From assembly GCA_013416445.1 (NCBI GenBank), contig JACCER010000026.1, positions 1 to 41,638 of the forward strand: 41,638 nt of DNA, in the 5' to 3' direction. The notes under the pieces are model-generated. The model saw only the letters and a list, made by a program, of their open reading frames with translations. It did no database searches and was not told the DNA's origin. The position numbers and the translations under genes are program-made. Of the stretch, positions 16,801 to 24,248 are shown in pieces; the first letter of the stretch is position 1, and every line of letters starts with the position of its first letter. This DNA comes from Alcaligenaceae bacterium (GTDB lineage Bacteria > Pseudomonadota > Gammaproteobacteria > Burkholderiales > Burkholderiaceae_B).

Positions 16801-17100
16801 CGCAATTCCATTTTGCTGGTTGACTTCATTAATCTTCAACTGCGCGACGGCGTTGCATTCAAGGAAGCCGTGGTCAGTTCGGTCATTGTTCGTGCCCAGC
16901 CCATCATGCTGACCGGCATGGCCGCCATGCTGGGGGCGTTTTTCATACTTGACGATCCTATTTTCAATGGCCTGGCCATTTCCCTCATATTCGGGATTTT
17001 GGTTTCCACCTTGCTTACGCTGGTGTTGATTCCGCTCTTGTATTACACCGCTTTCCATAACCGTCACGCTTTCATCACTATGCAAAAGGAGCAGTCATGA
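13873..17100 (+). CDS. RND efflux permease (AcrB superfamily)
   Basis: A 1075-residue inner-membrane pump with the RND plan: TM1 at about 20-40, a large periplasmic loop, TM2-6, a second loop, TM8-12. The proton relay in TM4 is intact (FSIGILVDDAIVVIENIHRH, the Asp pair near residue 418). In TM10, where AcrB has Lys940, the sequence reads IIVRNSILLVDF, so Arg replaces Lys. The N-terminus (TPREEEPQINVTMANVLIPFPGAS) is that of a divergent HAE-like clade, not CusA/CzcA. Its stop overlaps the next gene's start (ATGA). Substrate is unknown; the surrounding genes suggest a sulfur or thiol-derived compound. Confidence 0.9.
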   Translation: MHKSLGISGRIAANFQSAQITPLLALALLLLGLFAVLVTPREEEPQINVTMANVLIPFPGASVRDVEHMVATPAEQVLSQMVGVEHVMSLSRPGMAVMTVQFKVGVPRTEALVQLYDTIHSHADWLPAGLGVGQPLIKPKGIDDVPIVTLTLYSKNPDIGAYDLERIAYSIELDLKRVPGTREVATIGGPGRAVLVDIDHARMAGFGLSVQDLRMALQSANLGAPSGELLRENQSVALESGLFLQSAQEVAELLVGVQGGRPVFLQDVATVRDGPPLPSRYVWHGVAGGQRGEYPAVSMVITKKPGENAIAVSRAIMQRVAELENTLIPPDISVAETRNYGATANDKAEKLIQKLLFATLSVVLLVFVALGRREAAIVGVTVGLTLAATLFASWAWGFTLNRVSLFALIFSIGILVDDAIVVIENIHRHQQLSPGQLLAQVIPGAVDEVGGPTILATFTVIAALLPMAFVTGLMGPYMSPIPINASMGMLLSLGIAFTLTPWLARLWMKNSHGVGANQPSSRLSSWLASFFQRLFQPFLDDRRGRRNRRLLSLAVAFVIALSLLLPVAGLVQLKMLPFDNKSEFQVVVDMPVGTPVEKTAAVLRELGGYLAAAPEVLNYQAYAGTAAPINFNGLLRQYYLRTGGEVGDIQVNLVDKSQRNSQSHAIAMRMRPALQEIGQRFGANVKVVEVPPGPPVLAPIVAEVYGPDAQGRRQVAKALRSVFERTAGMVDIDDSSIAEAPRLLLLVDRRKAALIGISQQAIVQTLQAGLGGVAVTYMHDGAKYPVPAIVQLPGEQHGNLDALLQLAVRAADGSLVPIRELVSISDSKREEPVHHKDLLPVVYVTADMAGRVDSPLYAMFSARDALAGIEPPGGGRLAEHFISPPQDPHREYAIKWAGEWQVTYETFRDMAAAYAVGLVLIYLLVVAHFSSYLTPLIIMAPIPLTIIGVLPGHALLSTQYTATSMIGMIALAGIIVRNSILLVDFINLQLRDGVAFKEAVVSSVIVRAQPIMLTGMAAMLGAFFILDDPIFNGLAISLIFGILVSTLLTLVLIPLLYYTAFHNRHAFITMQKEQS

Positions 17101-17303
17101 CATCTTGGCAAATCGTCCGTTTGGTCGCAGGGCTTTTTATTCTGGTTTCGCTAGCGCTGGGTGCGCCGGCCAGCCCCGTATTCGTCAGTCAGTGGTGGTT
17201 GGCGTTCACAGCTTTTGTCGGCGTCAATATTCTGCAAAGCGGGCTTACAGAATGGTGCCTGATGGAAGTGTTGCTACGCAAGCTTGGCGCCAGGCCAAAC
17301 TGA
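17097..17303 (+). CDS. Small membrane protein, DUF2892 / YgaP-transmembrane-like
   Basis: A 68-residue protein with two hydrophobic helices (about residues 6-25 and 31-52). The pattern RLVAGLFILVSLALG, then WWLAFTAFVGVNILQSGLTEWC, then a short basic tail is that of DUF2892, the membrane part also found fused to rhodanese in YgaP. Its ATG overlaps the permease stop (ATGA), with AAAGGAG upstream, so expression is tightly coupled to the pump. It lies between permease and outer-membrane factor, an unusual place for a non-pump component. DUF2892 proteins recur in sulfur-handling operons. It may be an accessory subunit or help deliver a sulfur compound; this is inference. Confidence 0.75.
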   Translation: MTSWQIVRLVAGLFILVSLALGAPASPVFVSQWWLAFTAFVGVNILQSGLTEWCLMEVLLRKLGARPN

Positions 17304-17316
17304 GCAGGGGAGTCGT

Positions 17317-18750
17317 ATGTTTTTCATGATACGGGGCGGTAGCGGGGGCTGGTTTGCCGCTGAGGTTCGTAAAGCTAGGCTGGCCAGCCTGTTGTTGGCG
17401 TTGCTGCTGCCGGCATGGCCTGTTTACGCGGCAGACCTATGGCAAACCTGGCAGGCGGCGCAGCAGCATGACCCCGAATTTTTTGCTGCCCAGGCTGCTG
17501 CCCGGGCAGGGCAGCCCAGGCGTGACCAGGCGCGTGCCCTATGGCTGCCTTCCGCGCAACTCAGCGCTACAGTGGGGCGCATGGCCAATAACTCCAGCGT
17601 CAGCGGCGCCCGCTTTTCAGCGTCGGAATTTGGCGAGTCAACAGGCGTCGCTTTTGATACCTCGGTGCGCAATGGCACGCTGGAGCGTTATTCCCTGATG
17701 GCCAGGCAGCCGATTATCGATGGCGAGCGGCGGGCGCAAAGCCGTCAGCTCACGCTTGCCGCCGATATGGCCGATCTCGAATGGTTGAATTCACAACAGA
17801 CGCTCATGCTGCGTGCCGCTGAACGCTACTTCGAATTTATGCTGGCGGATCAGGCCTTGCAGGTGCTGCGCCAACAGGAGCGCGCGGTGGAGCGTACGCT
17901 GGCCGAGGTGCGCGACCGCTACCAGCTTGGTGACAAGCCGATCACTGATACCCACGAGGCCGTTGCGCGCGCCGAAGCGATCAAGACGCAAGTCCTGCTT
18001 GCCGATACCAACCTGCAAATCAAAGCTGCGGCTTTTTTCGATCTGACCCATTTGCGGCCATCAGCCCTGGCAGCCCTGAGGCTGGATCGCAATATGGTAG
18101 CTCCTGGCAGGGCGTCACTTGACGAATGGCTGGAACTGGCGCGCCGCCATAATCCGGCATTGTTGATACAGGAGAAGCAGCAGGGTGTTGCTCAGGAAGA
18201 GGCTAACAGGCATGGGGCGCTTGCAGCGCCTACGCTGGAACTCGTGGGCGCGACCAGCTACGACAGACTGCATGGTAGTGGTCGTTTTGGCGCGGCTTCC
18301 AGTAAAACCGACAACTGGATGGTGGGTTTACAACTGAATATCCCCCTGTTTACAGGTGGTTATCGCGATGCAAAATATCAAGAGTCATTGCATTTGCGCG
18401 ATAAAGCGCGATTCGACGGTAGGCGTTTGCAACAGCAGGTCGAGCTGCAAACTCGTGCAGCCTGGCTAGGTGTCGATACCGGCCCTAGCCGTTTGTCGGC
18501 ACGACACTTGGCGCTGGTGGCTACCGAGGCTAGACTGGACGCCACGCGTCTTGGCCATGCCGTGGGTGACCGGACTACGCTCGAACTGCTCGACGCCGAG
18601 CATGCGGTGTCCGCAGCCCGGCTTGCTTTGCTGGAAACAGGCATAGGCTGGATCATGGACTCTTTACGTCTGGCTGCGCTGGCCGGCAATCTGAATGAAG
18701 CAGCACTGCGCGACGTCAATGACAAATTGTTGCTTGCGCCTAAGGGCTGA
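17317..18750 (+). CDS. TolC-family outer-membrane factor
   Basis: A 477-residue outer-membrane channel protein. A long signal peptide (about residues 1-39, ending PVYAAD) has no lipobox, so it is of the TolC type rather than the NodT lipoprotein type. WQTWQAAQQHDPEFFAAQAA opens the first repeat as in TolC, and the second repeat includes WMVGLQLNIPLFTGGYRDAK, a strong OEP signature. The ATG at 17317 is preceded by AGGGGAG; an earlier in-frame ATG overlaps the previous gene. It completes the tripartite RND pump with the two genes upstream. Confidence 0.88.
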   Translation: MFFMIRGGSGGWFAAEVRKARLASLLLALLLPAWPVYAADLWQTWQAAQQHDPEFFAAQAAARAGQPRRDQARALWLPSAQLSATVGRMANNSSVSGARFSASEFGESTGVAFDTSVRNGTLERYSLMARQPIIDGERRAQSRQLTLAADMADLEWLNSQQTLMLRAAERYFEFMLADQALQVLRQQERAVERTLAEVRDRYQLGDKPITDTHEAVARAEAIKTQVLLADTNLQIKAAAFFDLTHLRPSALAALRLDRNMVAPGRASLDEWLELARRHNPALLIQEKQQGVAQEEANRHGALAAPTLELVGATSYDRLHGSGRFGAASSKTDNWMVGLQLNIPLFTGGYRDAKYQESLHLRDKARFDGRRLQQQVELQTRAAWLGVDTGPSRLSARHLALVATEARLDATRLGHAVGDRTTLELLDAEHAVSAARLALLETGIGWIMDSLRLAALAGNLNEAALRDVNDKLLLAPKG

Positions 18751-18836
18751 CATCGATGCTGGTTGGCGGTTTTCCTCTTGCGGGCAAGTCAATGTTGGAT
18801 TATGGTGTGCCATCCTTTCATCCACACAGAGACCAT

Positions 18837-19211
18837 ATGCCGTACGTTACTATTTCCGCTACTACAGAGCTTTCCGCCGATCAGAAAAAACAACTGCTGC
18901 AAGGGGCCAGCGATGCGGTCGTGCAAAGCATAGGTGCTCCCGTTTCCGGCGTGCGCGTCATACTCAACGAAATCACTGATGGTCATTACTTGAATGCAGG
19001 CGAATTCAATACTCCTGGCCTCATGTTTGTTGTTGAGTTCATTGAAGGTCGCACCGAAGCCCTGAAGGCGGCGTTAATCGCGGCATTGAGCCGTGCAGGT
19101 TTCGATGCAACCGGCATGCCCGAAAGCGAAGTGCGCGTGCGCATCATCGACTTCCCCAACACCAACATGGGCATGGCCGGCGGGGTCAGCGCCAAAGCCA
19201 TGGGCCGCTAA
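18837..19211 (+). CDS. Tautomerase-superfamily protein (4-oxalocrotonate tautomerase / MIF fold)
   Basis: A 124-residue protein. The start at 18837 is chosen because it gives Met-Pro-Tyr-Val, so that after Met removal Pro1 is the N-terminal catalytic base that defines the superfamily. The beta-alpha-beta repeat starts MPYVTISATTELSADQKKQL, and a second half follows at about residue 60 (LMFVVEFIEGRTEALKAAL), so it is a fused or long-chain tautomerase rather than the 62-residue 4-OT. The substrate is unknown. It lies 86 bases after the outer-membrane factor gene and could be part of the same transcript. The palindrome just downstream may end it. Confidence 0.78.
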   Translation: MPYVTISATTELSADQKKQLLQGASDAVVQSIGAPVSGVRVILNEITDGHYLNAGEFNTPGLMFVVEFIEGRTEALKAALIAALSRAGFDATGMPESEVRVRIIDFPNTNMGMAGGVSAKAMGR

Positions 19212-19221
19212 GTCACAGATG

Positions 19222-19259
19222 CGCTTGTCGGATTAGCCAAAGGCGTAATCCGACAAGCG
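19222..19259. repeat. Palindromic intergenic repeat, copy 2
   Basis: CGCTTGTCGGATTA and TAATCCGACAAGCG are perfect 14-base arms around a ten-base centre. It lies between two convergent genes and could act as a bidirectional terminator or a REP-like element. Confidence 0.75.
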
Positions 19260-19285
19260 GCGCTAAGTGCTTTGGCAGTTTGTAC

Positions 19286-20935
19286 CTACTTCAACCCCAA
19301 TTTTTTGGCCAGTTTATGCAAATTGCTGGAATCCAGCTCCAATGAGCGGGCGGCTTGTGCCCAATTATGGCTGTTGGCAGTGAGTGCATGCTGTATGGCC
19401 GCGCGCTGGCAGTGTTCCAGCGCCAGGCGCATAGGCAGGATTTTTTGTTGCGTGCCCAGCGGGCTGGCCGGATTAGAGATCAATGACGAGCCGGCGCCAT
19501 AGAAAGGTTCATTCGCATAGAGGTCGTCTTCATTTTCCGGGGTAAAAGTGTCGGTCATGGCCAGGCCCGAGCTGCCAACCCCGGTTATCTGGGTATCCTG
19601 GAAACTTTCGCTGATTGGCTCAGCCACATCGAGATCCAGCAATTCTGGGCCCAGGGTAAGTATCTGGTCGCGCGATGCGCCTCGACTGAGCATTTTCAGG
19701 GCGCCGCGGCTGATGACATGCTCGAGTTCTCGCACGTTGCCTGGCCAACTATAGTTCAGCAAAGCCCGCTCGGCGGAATACGACAGCCGTACGCCCCGTA
19801 GACCCAGACGCGTACGATTGAACTCAAGAAAGTGGCCAGCCAATATCAGAATATCGCGCTCGCGCACGCGTAGCGGAGGAATATGTACCGGATAAACGGA
19901 AAGTCGATGATACAGGTCGGCGCGAAAGTCGCCCGCCAGAGTACTTTCTTTTAGCTGGCGATTAGTGGCGGCAATAATGCGCACGTCGGTTTTAATGGTT
20001 TCGTCAGTACCCAGGCGCTGGATTTCGCCATTTTGCAGAGTACGCAGCAGCTTGGCTTGTATCGACAGCGATAGTTCGCCAACCTCATCCAGAAACAGCG
20101 TGCCGCCTTGCGCTGTTTCAAAACGGCCGGCCCTGTCACTGGTGGCGCCTGAAAATGCACCTTTCACGTGTCCGAATAACTCGCTCTCTGCCAGCGATTC
20201 AGGCAGGGCGGCGCAGTTGACGTGAACCATGGGTTTGGCCCTGCGTCGGGAATGGCGATGCACCCGCCGGGCGAATAGTTCTTTACCCACGCCCGTTTCC
20301 CCCAGCAGCAGCACAGGCAGGTCAGAGTCGGCAACCACGTCGAGTTCGTGCAGCAGTTCCAGTATGGCCGGGCTGGAGCCGATGATTTCATTTTCGTCGA
20401 GGATTTGCATGGAATCGCTGACGTTGCTGCCCATTTGTCTCAGGTTGCGGTTTTCTTTTTCCAGCCCGGTCATGCGTATGGCGGCGGCCAGCATCAGGGC
20501 ATAGCGTTGCAGTTCGGCCCGCGCCGCATCGTCGAAGGTGCCGGTTTTCAGGGCATCCAGGGTTACTGCTCCCCATAAGCGGCCTTCTATATACAGGCTC
20601 ATGCCCAGGCAGTCGTGTACAGGCAGGGGGCTGCCTTTGCGATCATCGAGCAGGCCGTCGTAGGGGTCGGGGAGCACACTGCCGGGTTCAAACCAGGTTG
20701 GTTCGCGGCGTGACAATATGGTGGCAAAGCGTGGGTGCTGAGCCACCACAAAGCGGCGACCCAGGGCTTCGTGGGCCAGACCCGAAGCCGCAACCAGCCG
20801 CAGGCTGTCGGTATCCAGGCCCAGCAACCCTACGGCATCGCAACAAAAGCGTTCGCGCAATGTATGTACGGCCCGTTGCAGTCTGACGGCATTGGGCAAG
20901 TCGGTGACCAGGTCGGCCAGTAAAAGTTGATCCAT
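19286..20935 (-). CDS. norR: NorR, nitric-oxide-responsive sigma-54 activator
   Basis: A 549-residue enhancer-binding protein. The N-terminal GAF domain keeps the residues known to hold the NO-sensing iron in NorR: PYDG (Asp near 93), HDC (Cys near 109), TLDAL (Asp near 127) and an Arg near 76. The AAA+ domain (about 185-420) has Walker A GETGVGKELFAR and Walker B TLFLDEVGEL. The sigma-54 contact loop reads GAFSGA rather than the usual GAFTGA. A C-terminal Fis-type helix-turn-helix ends the protein (NWAQAARSLELDSSNLHKLAKKLG). It is divergent from ric-norB and the first NorR box starts only two bases from its ATG, so it is likely autoregulated. Confidence 0.93.
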   Translation of the reverse strand: MDQLLLADLVTDLPNAVRLQRAVHTLRERFCCDAVGLLGLDTDSLRLVAASGLAHEALGRRFVVAQHPRFATILSRREPTWFEPGSVLPDPYDGLLDDRKGSPLPVHDCLGMSLYIEGRLWGAVTLDALKTGTFDDAARAELQRYALMLAAAIRMTGLEKENRNLRQMGSNVSDSMQILDENEIIGSSPAILELLHELDVVADSDLPVLLLGETGVGKELFARRVHRHSRRRAKPMVHVNCAALPESLAESELFGHVKGAFSGATSDRAGRFETAQGGTLFLDEVGELSLSIQAKLLRTLQNGEIQRLGTDETIKTDVRIIAATNRQLKESTLAGDFRADLYHRLSVYPVHIPPLRVRERDILILAGHFLEFNRTRLGLRGVRLSYSAERALLNYSWPGNVRELEHVISRGALKMLSRGASRDQILTLGPELLDLDVAEPISESFQDTQITGVGSSGLAMTDTFTPENEDDLYANEPFYGAGSSLISNPASPLGTQQKILPMRLALEHCQRAAIQHALTANSHNWAQAARSLELDSSNLHKLAKKLGLK

Positions 20936-20937
20936 GT

Positions 20938-20994
20938 GGTTAATTATACCCTTACAGGGTAAATAAAACCCTAAAAACTAGGGTTTATACTACC
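20938..20994. promoter_or_regulatory. Three NorR boxes, GGT-N7-ACC
   Basis: Boxes lie at 20938-20950, 20958-20970 and 20982-20994. The second and third extend to GGGT-N7-ACCC. Three such sites upstream of a sigma-54 promoter are the known arrangement for NorR in Ralstonia and E. coli. Confidence 0.88.
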
Positions 20995-21033
20995 CTTTGA
21001 TTCGATTAGCCTTGAAAAATAAGGAAATAAAAG

Positions 21034-21050
21034 TTGGCACACATATTGCT
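21034..21050 (+). promoter_or_regulatory. Sigma-54 promoter of ric-norB
   Basis: TTGGCAC-N5-TTGCT with the GG and GC twelve bases apart, matching the -24/-12 consensus. It lies about 40 bases after the last NorR box and about 45 before the ric start. Confidence 0.88.
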
Positions 21051-21093
21051 TGTACTGATATGGGATTAAAAACCATTAGAAGGAACTAGCAGT

Positions 21094-21783
21094 ATGAACA
21101 AGAACTTGCCGGATCAAACGCTGGGTGCTCTTGCCAGTGCGATTCCAGGCGCAACACGTGTCTTTCACGAGTTTCAGCTTGATTTTTGCTGTGGTGGCAA
21201 CAAAACTCTGGCCGAAGCAACTGAACAACAAGGCCTGGATCTTGCCGTCGTGGTTGGCGCCCTGAACACGCTGGGCACCGACCCTGCGTTTGGGGTCGAC
21301 TGGCGCGAGGCTGCTGTTGAAGAACTGGTTGCTCATATTGTGACGCGCTTTCACGAGCGCCACCGTGTGCAGTTGCCAGAACTTATCCGCTTGTCGCGTC
21401 GGGTCGAGCACGTACATACCGGCCGGCCAGGTTGCCCTAGCGGCCTGGCAGACTTGCTGGAAGGGCTGCAACAAGAACTCGAAAGCCACATGATGAAAGA
21501 AGAGCAAGTGCTTTTTCCTATGCTGGTTCGCGGCATGGGCGCTCAGGCGCAGGCGCCTATTTCCGTCATGCGTTTCGAGCACGAGCAGCACGGCACCGCG
21601 CTCGACAGCATTTTACGTCTTACCAACAATATCACGCCCCCCGTCAATGCCTGCAACACCTGGCGCGCATTGTATGGGGGTCTTAACGCCTTCAAAGAAG
21701 ACCTGATGCAGCACATTCATCTTGAAAACAACGTGCTGTTTTTAAATGCCTCACAAGTAGCAAAAGGAGCCCATCATGGGTGA
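21094..21783 (+). CDS. ytfE: Ric/YtfE/ScdA di-iron repair protein
   Basis: A 229-residue protein of the repair-of-iron-centres family. The N-terminal ScdA domain carries FHEFQLDFCCGGNKTL with the conserved Cys pair. The hemerythrin-like domain has iron-ligand His and Glu in RFHERHRVQLP (about residues 88-98), ESHMMKEEQVLFP (about 130-142), RFEHEQHG (about 160) and QHIHLENNVLF (about 206). It helps cells recover iron-sulfur enzymes damaged by NO, or releases NO from dinitrosyl iron. It is the first gene after the sigma-54/NorR promoter, with AAGGA before the ATG, and overlaps norB by eight bases, so it is co-expressed with NO reductase. Confidence 0.92.
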   Translation: MNKNLPDQTLGALASAIPGATRVFHEFQLDFCCGGNKTLAEATEQQGLDLAVVVGALNTLGTDPAFGVDWREAAVEELVAHIVTRFHERHRVQLPELIRLSRRVEHVHTGRPGCPSGLADLLEGLQQELESHMMKEEQVLFPMLVRGMGAQAQAPISVMRFEHEQHGTALDSILRLTNNITPPVNACNTWRALYGGLNAFKEDLMQHIHLENNVLFLNASQVAKGAHHG

Positions 21784-24058
21784 ATATAAGAAGTTATGGT
21801 GGTTATTGCTGGCAGTGCTTGCAGTAACTTTCGCCGCTCTCGGATGGAGCGGAGTCGAAATTTATCGGCAGGTTCCGCCGATACCAACGCAGGTCATTGT
21901 CACGCCTTCCAACAAGGTATTGATGACCCAAGAGCAAATCCTTGACGGTCAAACCGCCTGGCAAAGCACAGGCGGCATGCAGGTGGGTTCGATTTGGGGG
22001 CATGGCGCCTACCAGGCTCCCGACTGGAGCGCCGATTGGCTGCACCGCGAACTCTTGGCGTGGCTGGAAATTGCCGCTCAGGAAACTGCAGGTGTCGCTT
22101 TCGACAAACTCGATATCGGGCAGCAAGCTATCCTGAAAGATCAGCTTAAAACCGAATATCGCTTCAATAGCCTGAATGCAGAAACTGGGGTGGTAACCGT
22201 ATCCGAGCGTCGCGCGCAGGCCATGGCTCAAACCGGCGACTACTACAGCAGGCTGTATGGTTCAGCGCCTGAACTCCAGGGTACGCGTCAAAGCTACGCC
22301 ATGAAGGAAGATACGCTGCCTGATGCAAGCCGTCGCGAAGACCTGAACAAGTTCTTCTTCTGGTTGTCATGGGCTGCCTCTACCGAGCGTCCCAATAGCC
22401 ACGTCACCTACACCAATAACTGGCCCAAAGAGCCGTTGGTCGATAACCGTCCTTCGGCAGCCAACGTGATGTGGTCGGTGGCCAGTGTGGTCATCTTGCT
22501 GGCCGGTATTGCCTTCCTGGTCTGGGGTTGGGCTTTCATGCACCGCGAGCACCCTGAACCCGAGGCTCCCAAGAAAGATCCTCTGACCATTGGACCTCTG
22601 ACGCCATCGCAAAGGGCGCTGGGCAAGTATCTGTTCCTGGTTGTTGCTCTGTTCATGGCACAGGTGTTGCTGGGCGGGCTGACGGCGCACTATACCGTCG
22701 AAGGGCAAACCTTCTACGGCATCAATATCTCGGAATGGTTCCCGTACTCGCTCACGCGTACCTGGCACTTGCAAACTGCCTTGTTCTGGATCGCCTCGGG
22801 CTTCCTGGCAGCGGGTCTGTTTCTTGCTCCCGTCATTAACGGTGGCAAAGATCCCAAGTACCAAAAACTGGGTGTCGACATCCTGTTCTGGGCACTGGTA
22901 GTGTTGGTGGTGGGTTCTTACATCGGCAACTTCCTGGCACTTAGCCATATCATGCCGGCCAAGCTGAATTTTTGGTTTGGCCATCAGGGCTACGAATATC
23001 TTGAACTGGGCCGCTTCTGGCAAATCGTCAAGTTCCTGGGCCTGGCATTCTGGCTGCTACTGATGCTGCGCGGCATGTTGCCCGCTTTCAAAAAGGATGG
23101 TGACAAAAACCTGCTGGCTTTGCTGGCTGCGTCTACCATCGCTATTGGTCTGTTCTACGGCACCGGCCTGTTCTACGGCGAGCGCACTCACATCACCATC
23201 ATGGAATACTGGCGCTGGTGGGTGGTTCACCTTTGGGTTGAAGGCTTCTTTGAAGTGTTCGCCACAACCGCTCTGGCCTTCATTTTCGCCACCATGGGTC
23301 TGGTATCGCGCCGCGGCGCAACCGCAGCCAGCCTGGTTGCCGCTTCCTTGTTCATGCTGGGTGGCGTTCCTGGCACCTTGCACCACATGTACTTCTCGGG
23401 CACCACTACGCCCATCATGGCTATCGGCGCAACCTTTAGCGCCCTGGAAGTCGTACCCCTGATCATCCTGGGTTACGAAGCCTGGGAAAACTGGCGCCTG
23501 AAAGAACGCGCTCCCTGGATGGAAGCCGTTAAGTGGCCACTGATGTGCTTTGTGGCAGTATCGTTCTGGAACATGCTGGGCGCTGGTGTATTCGGCTTCA
23601 TGGTCAACCCGCCCATCTCGCTGTATTACATCCAAGGTCTGAATACGACTCCGGTTCACGCTCACGCGGCTCTGTTTGGCGTCTACGGCTTCCTGGCCAT
23701 AGGTTTCACGCTCATGGTCTTGCGCTACATCGTGCCTGGTTTCAAATTCAGCGAATCGCTGATGCGCACCGGTTTCTGGGGTCTGAACCTGGGTCTGGTC
23801 CTGATGATCTTCACCAGCTTGCTGCCTATCGGTCTTATCCAGGCTTATGCCAGCATTACCGAAGGCATGTGGTATGCACGTAGCGAAGAGTTCATGCAGC
23901 AAGATATCCTGCACACTTTGCGCTGGGTTCGTACCTTCGGTGATGTAGTCTTCATCGTCGGCGCCTTCGCCATATTCTGGCAGGTTGTCATTGGCGTATT
24001 TCAGCCAAAAAGCTACGCCAAGAACATCGGCTACGGCGCAACCGCTGCGGCAGAGTAA
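21776..24058 (+). CDS. norB: Quinol-dependent nitric oxide reductase (qNor)
   Basis: A 760-residue single-chain NO reductase, the length expected for qNor. An N-terminal membrane helix leads a periplasmic cytochrome-c-like extension without haem (about residues 30-220, including GGMQVGSIWGHGAYQAPDWSAD). The haem-copper-oxidase-like core of about 12-13 helices follows, with WHLQTALFWI, WVEGFFEVFATTALAF and PVHAHAALFGVYGF carrying the histidines for haem b, haem b3 and non-haem iron. It reduces 2 NO to N2O with quinol electrons at the inner membrane. No norC gene is present, which agrees with the quinol type. The only adjacent NO genes are norR and ric, so this is a detoxification set rather than a complete denitrification locus. 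Confidence 0.95.
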   Translation: MGEYKKLWWLLLAVLAVTFAALGWSGVEIYRQVPPIPTQVIVTPSNKVLMTQEQILDGQTAWQSTGGMQVGSIWGHGAYQAPDWSADWLHRELLAWLEIAAQETAGVAFDKLDIGQQAILKDQLKTEYRFNSLNAETGVVTVSERRAQAMAQTGDYYSRLYGSAPELQGTRQSYAMKEDTLPDASRREDLNKFFFWLSWAASTERPNSHVTYTNNWPKEPLVDNRPSAANVMWSVASVVILLAGIAFLVWGWAFMHREHPEPEAPKKDPLTIGPLTPSQRALGKYLFLVVALFMAQVLLGGLTAHYTVEGQTFYGINISEWFPYSLTRTWHLQTALFWIASGFLAAGLFLAPVINGGKDPKYQKLGVDILFWALVVLVVGSYIGNFLALSHIMPAKLNFWFGHQGYEYLELGRFWQIVKFLGLAFWLLLMLRGMLPAFKKDGDKNLLALLAASTIAIGLFYGTGLFYGERTHITIMEYWRWWVVHLWVEGFFEVFATTALAFIFATMGLVSRRGATAASLVAASLFMLGGVPGTLHHMYFSGTTTPIMAIGATFSALEVVPLIILGYEAWENWRLKERAPWMEAVKWPLMCFVAVSFWNMLGAGVFGFMVNPPISLYYIQGLNTTPVHAHAALFGVYGFLAIGFTLMVLRYIVPGFKFSESLMRTGFWGLNLGLVLMIFTSLLPIGLIQAYASITEGMWYARSEEFMQQDILHTLRWVRTFGDVVFIVGAFAIFWQVVIGVFQPKSYAKNIGYGATAAAE

Positions 24059-24102
24059 TCAGCCAGTAAGCATATAGTCGTTATCTTGTTGTAGTAAAAG
24101 TA

Positions 24103-24141
24103 AAACACCCCTGCCTTAGTAAAAGGCAGGGGTGTTTTTTT
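24103..24141 (+). terminator. Strong rho-independent terminator after norB
   Basis: ACACCCCTGCCTT pairs with AAGGCAGGGGTGT around a short loop and is followed by seven T. A-rich sequence on the left makes it usable in both directions. Confidence 0.92.
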
Positions 24142-24150
24142 AGCATGCTG

Positions 24151-24184
24151 TTTGTCGGATGACGCCTGCGGCTGATCCGACAAA
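24151..24184. repeat. Palindromic intergenic repeat, copy 3
   Basis: TTTGTCGGAT and ATCCGACAAA are perfect ten-base arms around a GC-rich centre of 14 bases. It lies just beyond the norB terminator. Confidence 0.7.
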
Positions 24185-24248
24185 ACCGCTGTAGCAAACA
24201 CAACATCACCGTACCGGGAATGGCATTGTATGCCTGCCGGCACGAGGC

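Noticed and set aside
16099-17085. A 328-codon open frame on the minus strand
   Set aside because: It lies wholly opposite the RND permease, has no recognisable motif and is His/Gln-rich in the way antisense frames of such genes are.
21776-24058. A full denitrification locus
   Set aside because: Only qNor, Ric and NorR are present; no nir, nos or norC genes are visible, so this is a detoxification set.
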